The position numbers and the translations under genes are program-made. From Candidatus Synechococcus calcipolaris G9 (lineage in GTDB: Bacteria > Cyanobacteriota > Cyanobacteriia > Thermosynechococcales > Thermosynechococcaceae), in NCBI RefSeq assembly GCF_029582805.1, contig NZ_JAKKUT010000002.1, forward strand, positions 1,078,001-1,142,000: 64,000 nucleotides of DNA. The letters are read 5' to 3'. How positions within the stretch are numbered: the first letter of the stretch is position 1; every line of letters starts with the position of its first letter. Shown piece after piece: positions 27,756 through 37,978 of this stretch. Under the pieces are notes generated by a model. That model made no database searches. It worked only from the letters and a program-made list of their open reading frames with translations, and was not told the origin of the DNA.

Positions 27756-30700
27756 CTAAGCCGGACAGCCGGTTACAGAAGGATCAATGGTGCCACCGCC
27801 ATCCCGCTCGGCACAGCGCAAATTGAGGATATAGGGATCATCTGCCGGTAACTCGGTAAAGTATTCACTGCGGGCCCGACCCACAGAAATAAACCGATTG
27901 GCTACGGGCCCTGCAGGGGCTAACTGTAGGGCTGGATCATAACCCCACCGCCGTGCAGGTGCGCCGTAGTATTGAATAAGCTCTGCCTGAGGGGCAGTTG
28001 TATCATTAAAGGCCGTGTCCGCAGGAATCGCCGTGGCCGGCATATCCCATTGATCTTGGTCAAAGGGGGCCGTCGCCTGGGTGGAAAAGTTTAACTGCAA
28101 GAAGGATCCTTGAATCCAGAGGTTTCCCCAACCTTCGAGAAAGCGCGGGAAGTTATGCATACCGCCGTAGGATTGCCGGGGACGGGAGGGTACGGTACCA
28201 CTCACCATGACTGCATTCACGCGGGTATTGGACGTGCCTGCCCGCGATCGCCCTTGGTTAAAGGCATAGTAGGCGGAGTTGGCGTTGACACCCGTATAAT
28301 TACCCTGCTGCCCCGTTAGATGATTAATAATCTGGGGCGTACCATTGCGATCCACAAAGACCGGCGTACTTGGGTCAAAGGGATTTTCCCGTAACCAAAT
28401 ATGATCGGCCGGTATAGCTGGATTTGCCTGATTATCGCGGGGACGATTGGCATTCAAGTAGGAGGTGCGCAGATTATTACTAGCATTACCACAACGCAAA
28501 TAGATGCGATTGGCGGCATTATTGTTATTCACCCGCTCATTGTTAGCCGTATTAGCATTGGGATAGTTGTTCACCACATTTTCCGGTGAAACATTACCCA
28601 AACCCACGATGTCATCGTTGTAAGCCTCGGCAAAATAATCATTGGCACTGCCAGGACAGTAGTTATCAGAAACAACGCTCACCGCATCCGCCAAAATTTC
28701 CACCGGTCGCCAGGTATCGGTTTCCGGTCGGCCAAAGCGGGCATCTAGGGTTGTCCGTCCATAGAACTGTGCAGGGTTGAAGTCATTGGGTAACCGAACT
28801 GTAAACTCTTCAATCCGGTTCCCGTCCGTGGTTGAACCATTAGTGCTATGCCAGTTAAAGTCTCCCTGGATATAGGCCGAGTTATCGGAGATAAACGACA
28901 TACCGTAAATATTTTGAACCGCCGTTAAGCCCGTCCGATCCACCCGCACCCCATTCAAGAAGCGAAAACCATGGGGGCGACGCATCGGATCCGCAAAGAA
29001 ATCTACGGGCTTAATGGAAATATTGAAGGGCGGCGACAGGGCCGGGTCGTGGGGCCCCGCTGGATCCGGGTTCATCCAGTTAGAACCGCTGACGACCGGC
29101 CGGGCAATGCCATCTTCCCGCACTGCGTCTTCCCGTGCCCCATAGACAATACCGCCCATGGGAAGCCAGGTGTCACCACCAATGGCAGTGGTTCGCAATA
29201 GATCAATGTCTAAATCCATCACCCGCACATCCATTTCTTCCCGGCCATTAAAGATGGCGGTATCTAAGAAGGCAATGTTGTGGGCAGCACCGCCAAAATC
29301 AATAATCTGATTAAAGCGGTTAGGAAAGCCAGTGGTATTACCCGTGACCGCTGCAACCGGAACGACAAAATCCGCCAGTGAGTCCTTGGGTGTTGCCGCA
29401 ATGTCAGCGGGGGCAACGGTATTGGGGCCATTAAAGATCGCTGCCAGAGCAGGATACTTGACCACGGTATTAAACGTGCCCGCCAATGGTTCAGTGATAG
29501 ATCCCAGACGAACAATTGTTGCACCAACGTCGATTTCATCCCCAGCAGCGGGATCAAAACCACCCAAATAGCGAAGATCAACTTCGTTGTTAGAACCCGC
29601 ATTAAAATCGGTGACGAGGAATCGACCAAATAAGGGCCCCGTTGCAGAGCGGAGTTCAACAATATCATCCTCTGCTAGGACCATAGTCCCTATTTCCAGA
29701 TCATCAATCTCACTACTGTTGGCAGGAGTTGTGCGATCTAGGTTCGGTGGATCATCCGAAATAGTATTGTCATCCGAAACTGTTCCCGTTACCGTGGGTA
29801 GATGCAGAGAAATCGCTGCCCCTGCGGGAATCGGAGTGCCATCCGGTGCATTACCTGCTACTGCAGGATTAGGATTGGTTAAGGTTACCTGCGTCACCCG
29901 TCCGCCTACATCCGTTACCGATGCCAAGGTAAATTGTCCGGCTCCAGCGATGTAAACACTCGCCCCCACATCCCCGGCCCCTAAAAGGAAATCGTAGGTA
30001 GCGGGGTCTTCAATATTTATTGCAGGGGTTGTGTCCCCTACAGCCGGAATCGTAAAGGCTGCGGCAGTTGTTGCCCCCCGCCGTAATAAGCAAAAACGGG
30101 CTTGGAGAAGGGGGTAGGTTCCGGGAATACCGCAGGTATAATTCGCGGGGTCTAAATCAAATATTGCCTGTTCCCGCAGGGCCACGAGCCGCGCTAATTT
30201 GGCATTAACATCGGCGGGGAGTTCTTGCAGGGGTCGGGCAGCCCAACTCGCATTGGGAATCAAGCCCGTCACATAGCTATCCGGGGGCGTGTAACCACCG
30301 GTCATTGTTAAGGGTGCAGCTACGCCAAACCCAGGGCGAATGAGTTGCACCCGTGAGGTGGTCGCCGTTTCCCGGAAAACATCCACTTCGCCATCGTCGA
30401 TGTCCAGATCCGATAAGTCTGCCAGGGCATTATTCAAATTATTCAAATTCCCCGTCCCAGTTGGATCCAGGTTGGCATAAAAATCAGTATCTTGTAGCTT
30501 CTCGACGCTATCGGCGAGCATTCCCAGGGTACAGGCAGCGGTTTGCTGAAAGCTAATATCTGCCAAGCTGGTATTACCGAGGGTACTATCTAAGGCCCGA
30601 GCTAGATTAGAAAAGTTACCACTGCGGGTCGTCGCCGGATTGGGGTGGATGACCCCCGCTTCTTGGCGAGGCGGAAAGGCACCCAGAGCAGTATTGTCGG

Positions 30701-32789
30701 CACTGTAGGCGACTAGGTTTTCTAGGGCCGATTGCATGTCAGGACTAGCGGGATCGACGGGGGTATATTCCCAGCCATTGGTTCCCCGACCAGTGAAAAA
30801 GTCGAGAAAGACATCGGGTGCGCCAGTGACCCCAGCGTATTGATTAAAGGTCACACTCCGCAGGGCCGATTGAGAGGTTCCTGAATGGTAGGTACTCGCC
30901 AAACAGGACACAGGGGCAAAGCCACCGGTGGTGTTCCCTGGATAGGTGGGGGTGAGGGGATCGGCAATACCGTTGTTAATGCTGGTTCCCTCGGCCTTGT
31001 AGTGATAAATGGCCGTGCTTTGTACCGCCGCCAAATCATCTCGCAGGGCGCGGTGTTGGTAGTATTCACTGCCTCGGCGGGGATTAGTGACATAGGCGTT
31101 TGGCGGATCCAGGGGCTTCCCTAGTTCCAGCCGCTCACCCACTAAAATGCGTAGCCCTTCCTGGCGGGCCCGCCGCTCCCAGTAACCGTCTAGACCCAGT
31201 TGTTCTTTGGGTTCATTGGCGGGGGGATTATTCCGATTCAGAACCAGGTTGGCAGCAGGGATTGCATCACCAACAACGGAACCGGATGGAATAACGAGGT
31301 TGGGGTCGGGATTGTCTAGGTTGCGATCATAAACGGGTTTGGGGCCGTAGCGATCGTCGGCGCGGTAGGTATCGTCAATATAGGGCTTAGGCTCTGGGGC
31401 ATTAAAGAGGCGCGATCGCTGTACATAAAATTGATTGTCCCAGTTCTCGTCTCGCACCGTATCCCCAGAGTTGGAGGGGTTACTGGCATTGCGGGCGCGG
31501 CTAATATCCTGGGTTTGCAATAAAACTGGATTTAATGCCAAAGCATTAACCGCCGTTACGCCACTGGCCACCGAGTCACGATCAGTATTCATGATCACAT
31601 TCTCAGCTGGGGGGGCGGCATCGCCCGCCGTTACCGGATCCTCTGGGGGCTGGCGATAGACGTGGTAAGTGGAACTACCCGTAAAGGTGTTGAGTTTCAT
31701 TGAGCCGTTAATAAATTGGCCCTGAAAGGCAATGGGGCCATCCCCTTGACCCGGCTCATTATCCAGTTGGGTAACGGTAATCTCTGAGGAAGAAGCGGTA
31801 TAAATACAGGAGCTTGGGGCACTCACTAGGTAGGCTTGGAACTGGCTACTATCCCCGACAATCATGCTGCCTTCGGTATGAATTGCACCATTCCAGCGAA
31901 AGGCGGGCCCTGGAAAAACCTCTAAGTCATTACGGAACCAAGCTCCCCATTTATTGCCCCGCGCTAGTTCCCGCTCTTGGATCAGGTCGATGGTGGCTAG
32001 GGCTTGCCCCCCACCCCGATTTTCAAAAACAAAGGCATCAATCTGAACATTTTTCCGCAGGACTGCTGAGGTAATGGGATCCCAGCCCGCCTCTGCACCA
32101 CCACCAGCCACATCCCCTAGGGCAGCGGAACAGACTCCGGACTCATCGGTGGTATTTAGGGGGCGATTGCGGGTGACGAGGGCCGCAGCCTTTTGGGCAT
32201 CGGTTTGATTGAGTTGGGCATCGGTGGGCCGTTGCATCAGGACAGAATAGGCAACAATGGAGTTGGCACTAGGCTGAAAATACCAGGCATTATCAACGGT
32301 GCCATCCCCGTCAAGGTCAATGCGCTCTTCATCGTCAAGGGTATAGGGATCGGCAACATCATCCTCTAGGTCTGCATTCAGCATCAGTTCCCGGAGGCGA
32401 TCTTCCCCAGGAACCCCATTGGGAAAGCGCGGGTCTCGACTAAAGAGGTATTCGAGTTTTGCCTTGGCCCGATCCAATGCTGGGGTTGCCGCATTGAGTA
32501 CCTGCACATCCTGCCGTTCCCCAGCGACCTGGGTGGTGCGATTGAGGGTGCGCATGGTTAGGGCGCCAACGGTCATGGTTAAGACCAAGACAACTAAGAC
32601 TGCCGTGGGTAGGACAAACCCCGATCTCCCGAGGCGAAGTCGCTCTGCTGGATTGCCCGGCCGCCCCTGGGCCGCCTTTAATTTCCGCCGCAACCATCGG
32701 GATAGTTGCCGAAAGAGATGACGAATCGTGGATAACAATTTGCGGTAGGTGCGCTTATTGAGTCCGAAACGGTTATATCGCTTAGTCAT
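27756..32789 (-). CDS. hpsA: Giant HpsA-like exported pilin-associated protein
   Basis: A 1677-residue protein. Residues 1-55 are strongly basic, then comes Gly57 and a hydrophobic helix GFVLPTAVLVVLVLTMTVGA (57-76) that looks like a prepilin helix but has Thr rather than Glu at +5, as in GspK/PilX proteins. The remaining 1600 residues are Asn/Asp/Thr/Pro-rich and extracellular-like, with few Cys. Length and position ahead of three pseudopilins agree with HpsA of Nostoc (about 1.7 kb residues by memory), which is needed for polysaccharide-linked gliding. It is the first gene of the four-gene operon. Whether the organism is filamentous is unknown. Confidence 0.82.
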   Translation of the reverse strand: MTKRYNRFGLNKRTYRKLLSTIRHLFRQLSRWLRRKLKAAQGRPGNPAERLRLGRSGFVLPTAVLVVLVLTMTVGALTMRTLNRTTQVAGERQDVQVLNAATPALDRAKAKLEYLFSRDPRFPNGVPGEDRLRELMLNADLEDDVADPYTLDDEERIDLDGDGTVDNAWYFQPSANSIVAYSVLMQRPTDAQLNQTDAQKAAALVTRNRPLNTTDESGVCSAALGDVAGGGAEAGWDPITSAVLRKNVQIDAFVFENRGGGQALATIDLIQERELARGNKWGAWFRNDLEVFPGPAFRWNGAIHTEGSMIVGDSSQFQAYLVSAPSSCIYTASSSEITVTQLDNEPGQGDGPIAFQGQFINGSMKLNTFTGSSTYHVYRQPPEDPVTAGDAAPPAENVIMNTDRDSVASGVTAVNALALNPVLLQTQDISRARNASNPSNSGDTVRDENWDNQFYVQRSRLFNAPEPKPYIDDTYRADDRYGPKPVYDRNLDNPDPNLVIPSGSVVGDAIPAANLVLNRNNPPANEPKEQLGLDGYWERRARQEGLRILVGERLELGKPLDPPNAYVTNPRRGSEYYQHRALRDDLAAVQSTAIYHYKAEGTSINNGIADPLTPTYPGNTTGGFAPVSCLASTYHSGTSQSALRSVTFNQYAGVTGAPDVFLDFFTGRGTNGWEYTPVDPASPDMQSALENLVAYSADNTALGAFPPRQEAGVIHPNPATTRSGNFSNLARALDSTLGNTSLADISFQQTAACTLGMLADSVEKLQDTDFYANLDPTGTGNLNNLNNALADLSDLDIDDGEVDVFRETATTSRVQLIRPGFGVAAPLTMTGGYTPPDSYVTGLIPNASWAARPLQELPADVNAKLARLVALREQAIFDLDPANYTCGIPGTYPLLQARFCLLRRGATTAAAFTIPAVGDTTPAINIEDPATYDFLLGAGDVGASVYIAGAGQFTLASVTDVGGRVTQVTLTNPNPAVAGNAPDGTPIPAGAAISLHLPTVTGTVSDDNTISDDPPNLDRTTPANSSEIDDLEIGTMVLAEDDIVELRSATGPLFGRFLVTDFNAGSNNEVDLRYLGGFDPAAGDEIDVGATIVRLGSITEPLAGTFNTVVKYPALAAIFNGPNTVAPADIAATPKDSLADFVVPVAAVTGNTTGFPNRFNQIIDFGGAAHNIAFLDTAIFNGREEMDVRVMDLDIDLLRTTAIGGDTWLPMGGIVYGAREDAVREDGIARPVVSGSNWMNPDPAGPHDPALSPPFNISIKPVDFFADPMRRPHGFRFLNGVRVDRTGLTAVQNIYGMSFISDNSAYIQGDFNWHSTNGSTTDGNRIEEFTVRLPNDFNPAQFYGRTTLDARFGRPETDTWRPVEILADAVSVVSDNYCPGSANDYFAEAYNDDIVGLGNVSPENVVNNYPNANTANNERVNNNNAANRIYLRCGNASNNLRTSYLNANRPRDNQANPAIPADHIWLRENPFDPSTPVFVDRNGTPQIINHLTGQQGNYTGVNANSAYYAFNQGRSRAGTSNTRVNAVMVSGTVPSRPRQSYGGMHNFPRFLEGWGNLWIQGSFLQLNFSTQATAPFDQDQWDMPATAIPADTAFNDTTAPQAELIQYYGAPARRWGYDPALQLAPAGPVANRFISVGRARSEYFTELPADDPYILNLRCAERDGGGTIDPSVTGCPA

Positions 32790-33181
32790 GGGAGTTCCCT
32801 AGGGGTGCAAAGAGCGGGCAACAGAGAAAACAGGCTACTTAACTTATTGTGGGCATTATTTTATAAAAAGTTGCAGGCTTCACACTAATTCATAAACAAT
32901 TTCACAAACAAGTTTCAGAAACACACAAGCAATGGCGGCGGTGTTTTTTGAGTCAACTTTTTGCTCAACAGCTATGGGCATAAATTGAATTCTTTTGGGG
33001 AAATTATTTATCCAAAAAATAATTTGGTTTAATTTCACCTCTCCATCATGCCCAGAATAACTAGGAATGGATGTGATCAATATCACCGTTTTGGGAAATT
33101 TTAGGGGCTTTCCAAGATACCTTAGAGTTGCGTAGGATGGAGTTCTGTTAATATTTCCGACCGTAGATTGCTATTTATCCT
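32790..33181. other. AT-rich divergent intergenic region between hpsA and sbpA
   Basis: This 392-base spacer holds the divergent start regions of the pilin operon and the sulfate-binding protein. It is much richer in A/T than its neighbours. Apart from the CRP-like palindrome at 33072-33087 I see no gene, tRNA or terminator. A small minus frame at 32880-33086 has no family signature or ribosome site and is probably chance. Confidence 0.6.
33072..33087. promoter_or_regulatory. CRP/SyCRP1-like binding site candidate
   Basis: TGTGATCAATATCACC matches the CRP consensus TGTGA-N6-TCACA at nine of ten positions. It lies 95 bases before sbpA and 283 bases before the hpsA-like gene, in their shared spacer. 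In Synechocystis the cAMP receptor SyCRP1 controls pilus and motility genes, which makes the neighbouring pilin operon a sensible target. Binding is not shown. Confidence 0.45.
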
Positions 33182-34234
33182 ATGTTTGTTTGCCTCAAGG
33201 CTATATATCGCTGGTGTGCCCTGTTTATCCTGGGATTAGGTCTAACGGGTCTGATGGCTGCCTGTGGAGTCTTGAGTCCCTATGGGGGCGATCGCCTGCC
33301 CAGGGTTGAAGTGGTTCTCTCCTCCTTTGCCGTCACAAAACCAGCCTACGATGTGATTATTCCTAGGTTTGCCGAGAAATGGCAGCAGGAGCATCAACAA
33401 ATTGTTCGTTTTCCCACCAGTTATGGGCCGTCCGGGGCCCAAGCACGGGGGGTGATGGATGGCCTACCCGCCGATATTGTGCATTTAGCCCTGGGATTTG
33501 ACGTGGATCGCATTGCTGAGGCGGGCTTGATTGATCCAAACTGGTCAGCACAGTTTCCCAATCATAGTGTGGTTACGGAGTCTGTGCCAGTGATTGTCAC
33601 CCGTGCAGACAATCCCAAGGATATTACCCAGTGGTCTGATTTAGCCCGACCCGGAGTGTCTTTTGTCACCACCGATCCAAAAACCTCCGGGGCAGCCCGT
33701 TGGAATGTGTTGGCCCTTTGGGCATCGGTCATGGAAGCAGGCGGAACCCCTGACCAAGCGGAAACCTTTCTCAGGCAAGCCTTTGGAAATGTGGAAATTC
33801 TCAGTAGGGATGCTAGGGAAGCCACGGATGCCTTTTTTAGTCAAGGCCAGGGGGATGCCCTGATTAACTATGAAAATGAGGTGATTTTGGCAAATTTGCA
33901 GGGGGATGACCTGCCCTATACCATTCCCGATGTGAATATTCTGATTGAAAATCCCATCGCTGTGGTGGATAAAAATGTGGATCGCCATGGAAATCGTGAG
34001 GTGGTGGAAGCGTTTATTGAATTTCTCTATACCCCTGAGGCCCAAACCGAATTTGCTAAGGTGGGCTTTCGTCCAGTTAATCCAGAGGTGGCGGCTGAGT
34101 TTGCCGATCAATTTCCAATGGTGAAAACCCTGGTCACGGTGGGTGAGTTAGGCGGATGGACGCAAATACAAAAGGAGTTTTTTGCGGATGGGGCCCTTTT
34201 TGATCAAATTCGGGATCGGGGGCGATCGCTCTAA
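33182..34234 (+). CDS. sbpA: Sulfate ABC transporter periplasmic substrate-binding protein
   Basis: The 350-residue protein resembles sulfate/thiosulfate-binding proteins (SbpA/CysP), with SYGPSGAQARGVMDGLPADI and the hinge FVTTDPKTSGAARWNVLALW. It starts with a signal peptide and a lipobox GLMAACG, so it is probably a lipoprotein processed by LspA. The sulfate-binding GSSGAQ region reads GPSGAQ here. The permease and ATPase genes cysTWA are not adjacent, so it is an orphan or alternative receptor. It converges on prmC. Confidence 0.9.
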   Translation: MFVCLKAIYRWCALFILGLGLTGLMAACGVLSPYGGDRLPRVEVVLSSFAVTKPAYDVIIPRFAEKWQQEHQQIVRFPTSYGPSGAQARGVMDGLPADIVHLALGFDVDRIAEAGLIDPNWSAQFPNHSVVTESVPVIVTRADNPKDITQWSDLARPGVSFVTTDPKTSGAARWNVLALWASVMEAGGTPDQAETFLRQAFGNVEILSRDAREATDAFFSQGQGDALINYENEVILANLQGDDLPYTIPDVNILIENPIAVVDKNVDRHGNREVVEAFIEFLYTPEAQTEFAKVGFRPVNPEVAAEFADQFPMVKTLVTVGELGGWTQIQKEFFADGALFDQIRDRGRSL

Positions 34235-34253
34235 TGGGAATGGATGAATGGAT

Positions 34254-35183
34254 CTAGGCAATGGTTTGAGCCATTAAAAATCGTGGAATTTGATTCATAT
34301 CGGCAGCGATCGCCAGGGATGAGTACTGCCCAAGGCTTTCCAGAAAGGAGATCACCCTATCCCCTTGACCGGCCATGAGTTCCATGAGTAGCCACCCCCC
34401 TGGTTTGAGGTAATCGGGGGCAGCGATCGCCAGGGTTTTGATGGCCATCAGTCCATCGGTTCCCCCATCCAAGGCTAAACGGGGTTCGTGATTTTTAACT
34501 TCCGGTTGCAGGTGATCAATCATCGAACTGGGAATATAGGGGGGATTACTGACAATGACCTCGATCTTGCCCCGTACATGGCTCAGGGGTTGAAACCAGG
34601 AGCCATGGTAGAGGGTAATGCGTTCCTGGAGACCATAGCGGTGAATATTAGTTTTGGCAATGGCAAGGGCCTCGGCACTGGCATCCACCCCATGGATGTG
34701 GGACTGGGGTAATTGTTGACCTAAACCCAGGGCGATCGCCCCGGAACCCGTACCTAAATCCAGCCAATGTCCAGTGGTAGGCACATGGCGATCGCGGGTG
34801 AGTTGAAGGGCCAAGTCAATTAATTCTTCCGTTTCCGGGCGCGGGATCAGAACTGCTGGTGTAACCTCTAAAATCAAATCACGCCAATGGGCAACCCCCA
34901 ACAAATATTGCAGGGGTACGGCCTCCTGCCAACGGCGTTCCCATAGCTGACCCAGTTCATCTAGGGAGAGTTTGCTGTGAATATCGCCCTGATGCCAATA
35001 GGTTTCTAGGCGCAGATCTAGGCGATTGATATTGGTCACTAGGGTGATCAGATGGGTAAGTTCCTGGAGTCCATCGGGGCGATCGCTGGCAGGAATGATC
35101 ATTTGCGCCCATTGCAACCATTGCCCTAGATCATCACCAGAGCATTGAAAGGGGAAGTCTGGGTTATCTATCAGAATGTTCAA
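34254..35183 (-). CDS. prmC: Peptide chain release factor N5-glutamine methyltransferase
   Basis: PrmC methylates the Gln of the GGQ motif in release factors RF1 and RF2. The 309 residues show the SAM motif LDLGTGSGAIALGL and the catalytic NPPY in VSNPPYIPSSMI. The N-terminal helical domain is present (DDLGQWLQWAQMIIPAS). The start is a TTG at 35183, because later ATG codons would remove this conserved domain; no strong ribosome site is visible. It is convergent with sbpA. Confidence 0.92.
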   Translation of the reverse strand: MNILIDNPDFPFQCSGDDLGQWLQWAQMIIPASDRPDGLQELTHLITLVTNINRLDLRLETYWHQGDIHSKLSLDELGQLWERRWQEAVPLQYLLGVAHWRDLILEVTPAVLIPRPETEELIDLALQLTRDRHVPTTGHWLDLGTGSGAIALGLGQQLPQSHIHGVDASAEALAIAKTNIHRYGLQERITLYHGSWFQPLSHVRGKIEVIVSNPPYIPSSMIDHLQPEVKNHEPRLALDGGTDGLMAIKTLAIAAPDYLKPGGWLLMELMAGQGDRVISFLESLGQYSSLAIAADMNQIPRFLMAQTIA

Positions 35184-35423
35184 TTTGCTATTGGAGCTAA
35201 TGGATTTGCACAGATGCCTGAAATTTTTAGGGTTTTTTCACATTGTCTTGTTTTCTGGAGTCAGTCGTATCACAATAGCGGTAGAGATTTCCCTTATATT
35301 TCCGAGAATGAGCTAATCTTAGCCATTTCTGGCGGATTCCCTGCCTTGATTCCAAGGTATAAAGGATTTAAGAATACGTCAAAGACTTAGGAATACGTCA
35401 ACTCACCTTACCACTAGGCAACT

Positions 35424-35882
35424 GTGACAGATTTAGGGCAACAGGTTAAATACCTCCAGGAACAACTCCGTATTGCTCAAAACCGGGCAGCCGAGTGGCA
35501 AAAACGATATGAAGTAGAAGCTCAACAGCGGCGGCAAGATGCGGAATTACACCGTCAAACCTTGCTCAATTCTAAGTCGTCTGCTCCGAACTATTCTGCC
35601 AATAGATTAACCCTCCCCCCTTCGGCTTCAGAGTCTGGGGAACGGGCGATCGCCGATGGAGTAGCCAATGAAATTCAAGCGCAAGTCCTAGGGGAAACGG
35701 ATCCGGTCACATTGCAGGCCCAATTGATTCAAGCCCTACTGGACAATCAACGCCTCACTCAGGCCCTAGAAAGCGAACGGGCCAGTCATGCCAAAACCCG
35801 TCAAAGCTTGACTACGGCCCTAGGGGATACGATCGAAACCCTCCAGCAACGTCGCCGTTTGCGTCCCCCTAAAAGCCCATAA
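35424..35882 (+). CDS. Conserved hypothetical coiled-coil protein
   Basis: A 152-residue protein that starts at a GTG. Residues 1-45 are a Gln/Arg/Glu-rich coiled coil ([20 protein letters not shown]), then a Ser/Pro linker, and a second coiled region from residue 90. No membrane segment or signal peptide is visible. I do not recognise the family. Its last 14 bases overlap the convergent thrC gene. Confidence 0.65.
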   Translation: MTDLGQQVKYLQEQLRIAQNRAAEWQKRYEVEAQQRRQDAELHRQTLLNSKSSAPNYSANRLTLPPSASESGERAIADGVANEIQAQVLGETDPVTLQAQLIQALLDNQRLTQALESERASHAKTRQSLTTALGDTIETLQQRRRLRPPKSP

Positions 35883-36954
35883 CGGCGGCAACGTTTTCAG
35901 ACTGGGCAGAAATATGACGATGGAAGCGATCGCTGTGTTGATCTAGGGCGGTGTCTGGATCCTTGAGGCCATTGCCGGTTAAGACACAGACAATCGTGGA
36001 GCGGGGAGGAACCTGATCCCGTAACTTTAGGAGACCCGCCACCGATGCCGCACTGGCCGGTTCACAGAAAATGCCCTCTTCACCAGCTAACAGGCGATAG
36101 GCTGCTAAAATCTCGGCATCACTCACCCCATGAAATTCTCCTTGGCTGGCCTGTTTCACGGCGATCGCCCGCTCCCAATTTGCTGGATTGCCAATGCGAA
36201 TGGCCGTCGCAACGGTTTCTGGATGGGGAATAATTTCTCCCCGTACCAGGGGAGCCGAGCCAGCGGCCTGAAACCCCATCATCCGAGGCAGGCGATCGCA
36301 GCGATCCTGTTCCCGATACTGACAAAATCCCATCCAATAGGCGGTAATATTTCCGGCATTGCCCATGGGAATACAGAGCCAGTGGGGAGCATTGCCCAGG
36401 GTATCCACCACTTCAAACGCCGCTGTTTTTTGACCCTCTAGGCGGTAGGGGTTCACGGAATTGACCAGCGTCACCGGGTAGCGATCGGCCATCACGCGGA
36501 CAATGTCTAGGGCCTGATCAAAATTGCCATCAATGGCGATCACTTCCGCCCCATAGAGCAAGGCCTGGGCTAGTTTTCCTTGGGCAACATACCCTTCCGG
36601 AATGAGCACATAGGCCCGTAGGCCGGCCCGACAGGCATAGGCCGCCGCTGAGGCCGATGTATTACCCGTACTGGCACAAATGACCGCCTTTGCCCCCGCT
36701 TCCTTGGCCTTGGAAATGGCCAGGGTCATGCCCCGATCCTTGAAACTACCCGTGGGATTGAGGCCATCGTACTTGACGTAGACCTGAACATCTCGACCAA
36801 TGGCCGCCGAAATTTTAGGCACAGGGATGAGGGGCGTATTTCCCTCATTCAGCGTCACAATCGGGGTTTCAGCCGTGACGGGTAAAAAATCTCGATAGGT
36901 ATGAATCAGGCCATGCCAGGCAGGGCGAATGGGAGCAGAAACAGTCAGTGCCAC
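35869..36954 (-). CDS. thrC: Threonine synthase
   Basis: ThrC makes threonine from O-phosphohomoserine with PLP. The 361-residue protein is of the shorter class, with the PLP Lys in [15 protein letters not shown], the phosphate loop in [14 protein letters not shown] and the N-terminal [14 protein letters not shown]. The C-terminal [16 protein letters not shown] and [13 protein letters not shown] are conserved. The start is a GTG at 36954 (GTG GCA CTG). It overlaps the coiled-coil gene by 14 bases at its 3' end. Confidence 0.95.
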   Translation of the reverse strand: MALTVSAPIRPAWHGLIHTYRDFLPVTAETPIVTLNEGNTPLIPVPKISAAIGRDVQVYVKYDGLNPTGSFKDRGMTLAISKAKEAGAKAVICASTGNTSASAAAYACRAGLRAYVLIPEGYVAQGKLAQALLYGAEVIAIDGNFDQALDIVRVMADRYPVTLVNSVNPYRLEGQKTAAFEVVDTLGNAPHWLCIPMGNAGNITAYWMGFCQYREQDRCDRLPRMMGFQAAGSAPLVRGEIIPHPETVATAIRIGNPANWERAIAVKQASQGEFHGVSDAEILAAYRLLAGEEGIFCEPASAASVAGLLKLRDQVPPRSTIVCVLTGNGLKDPDTALDQHSDRFHRHISAQSENVAAVMGF

Positions 36955-37107
36955 AGTATCTTCTTAATTTATCTTCTTGATTTACTGTATCTTTTTGAGG
37001 TATTCAGGAACGGGTTAACCCACCTTTTTCCAGGTAGTTATTAGTTTAACTTGTGGGGGGCTAGTCTCCCATTCTCAAGAGGATCCCCGTTCCTAGAACC
37101 ATAGCTG

Positions 37108-37932
37108 TTATTTTTTCAGGTCATTCAGATTCAATAGAAAGGGGACACCGCTGCCCTCTCCCCCCATAACTAACACATTGGGAACCTTAGCACCACCCTC
37201 ACGCCAGGCCTGAATGGCTTCTTTTTGCAAGACCAATTGCCCTCCAGCACTTTTTAGAGTTTCCGCCAAGAGTCGTTGGGCCTCCGCCTTACCTTGGGCG
37301 CGATTGATTTCAGCTTGGGCCTCCTGGGAGGCTTCCTGGGCAATATAGACCGCCCGTTGGGCCCGCTGCTCGGCAATTTGCTTATCTTCAACGGCCTTGG
37401 AGAATTCATGGGAAAACTCCAGGTTGACCACACTGGTATCCATGACAATAATGCTGTATTTCGCCAGTCGTTGCCCTAGGGCCGCATCAAAATCGTTCTT
37501 GAGTTCATCTCGCTTGGTAATGGCTTCTTCGGCAGTGCGCCGGGCAGCGGCAATTTTGAAGGCTTCCTGGGTTTGGGGGGCGATAATTTTCGTGACAATA
37601 TTGGACAAGGAACCCTGGGTGCGGCGAACTTGGACGATTTCCAAGGGATCCAGGCGAAAATTAATGGCAAAGCTGGCAGAAATATCCTGTAAATCCTTGG
37701 TGGCACTTTCCGCGGGAACTTCAAATTTCTGGACGGTGACATCGTAGAGATTGACGGTGGAGATAAAGGGCGGCTTCCAATGTAAACCTTCTAGGAGTGG
37801 GCCATCCTGGGCCTTGCCAAGAACCTGAAGGACTCCCACTTCCCCCGGATTAATAATCACTACGGAGTTGAAAATTAATAGAAAGGTGAGAAAGGCAACG
37901 ATCGCAACGATGGAACTGAAAAGATTTTTCAC
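37108..37932 (-). CDS. Prohibitin/SPFH-family membrane protein
   Basis: The 274-residue protein has an N-terminal membrane helix (IVAFLTFLLIFNSVVI) followed by a PHB/SPFH domain (PGEVGVLQVLGKAQDGPLLE) and a long charged coiled coil ending in QAWREGGAKVPNVLVMGG. This matches cyanobacterial prohibitin-1-like proteins, which form large ring-like membrane scaffolds. The start is a GTG. It lies 46 bases before the FHA gene's end on the same strand and may be cotranscribed. Confidence 0.9.
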   Translation of the reverse strand: MKNLFSSIVAIVAFLTFLLIFNSVVIINPGEVGVLQVLGKAQDGPLLEGLHWKPPFISTVNLYDVTVQKFEVPAESATKDLQDISASFAINFRLDPLEIVQVRRTQGSLSNIVTKIIAPQTQEAFKIAAARRTAEEAITKRDELKNDFDAALGQRLAKYSIIVMDTSVVNLEFSHEFSKAVEDKQIAEQRAQRAVYIAQEASQEAQAEINRAQGKAEAQRLLAETLKSAGGQLVLQKEAIQAWREGGAKVPNVLVMGGEGSGVPFLLNLNDLKK

Positions 37933-37978
37933 AATGGGGGTTTTGACTCCTGGCTAGGTATCCGTAGGGAAAATTAAA

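Noticed and set aside
35145-35390. Plus-strand 81-codon frame before the coiled-coil gene
   Set aside because: It overlaps the prmC start, has no family motif or ribosome site, and its composition is that of AT-rich spacer.
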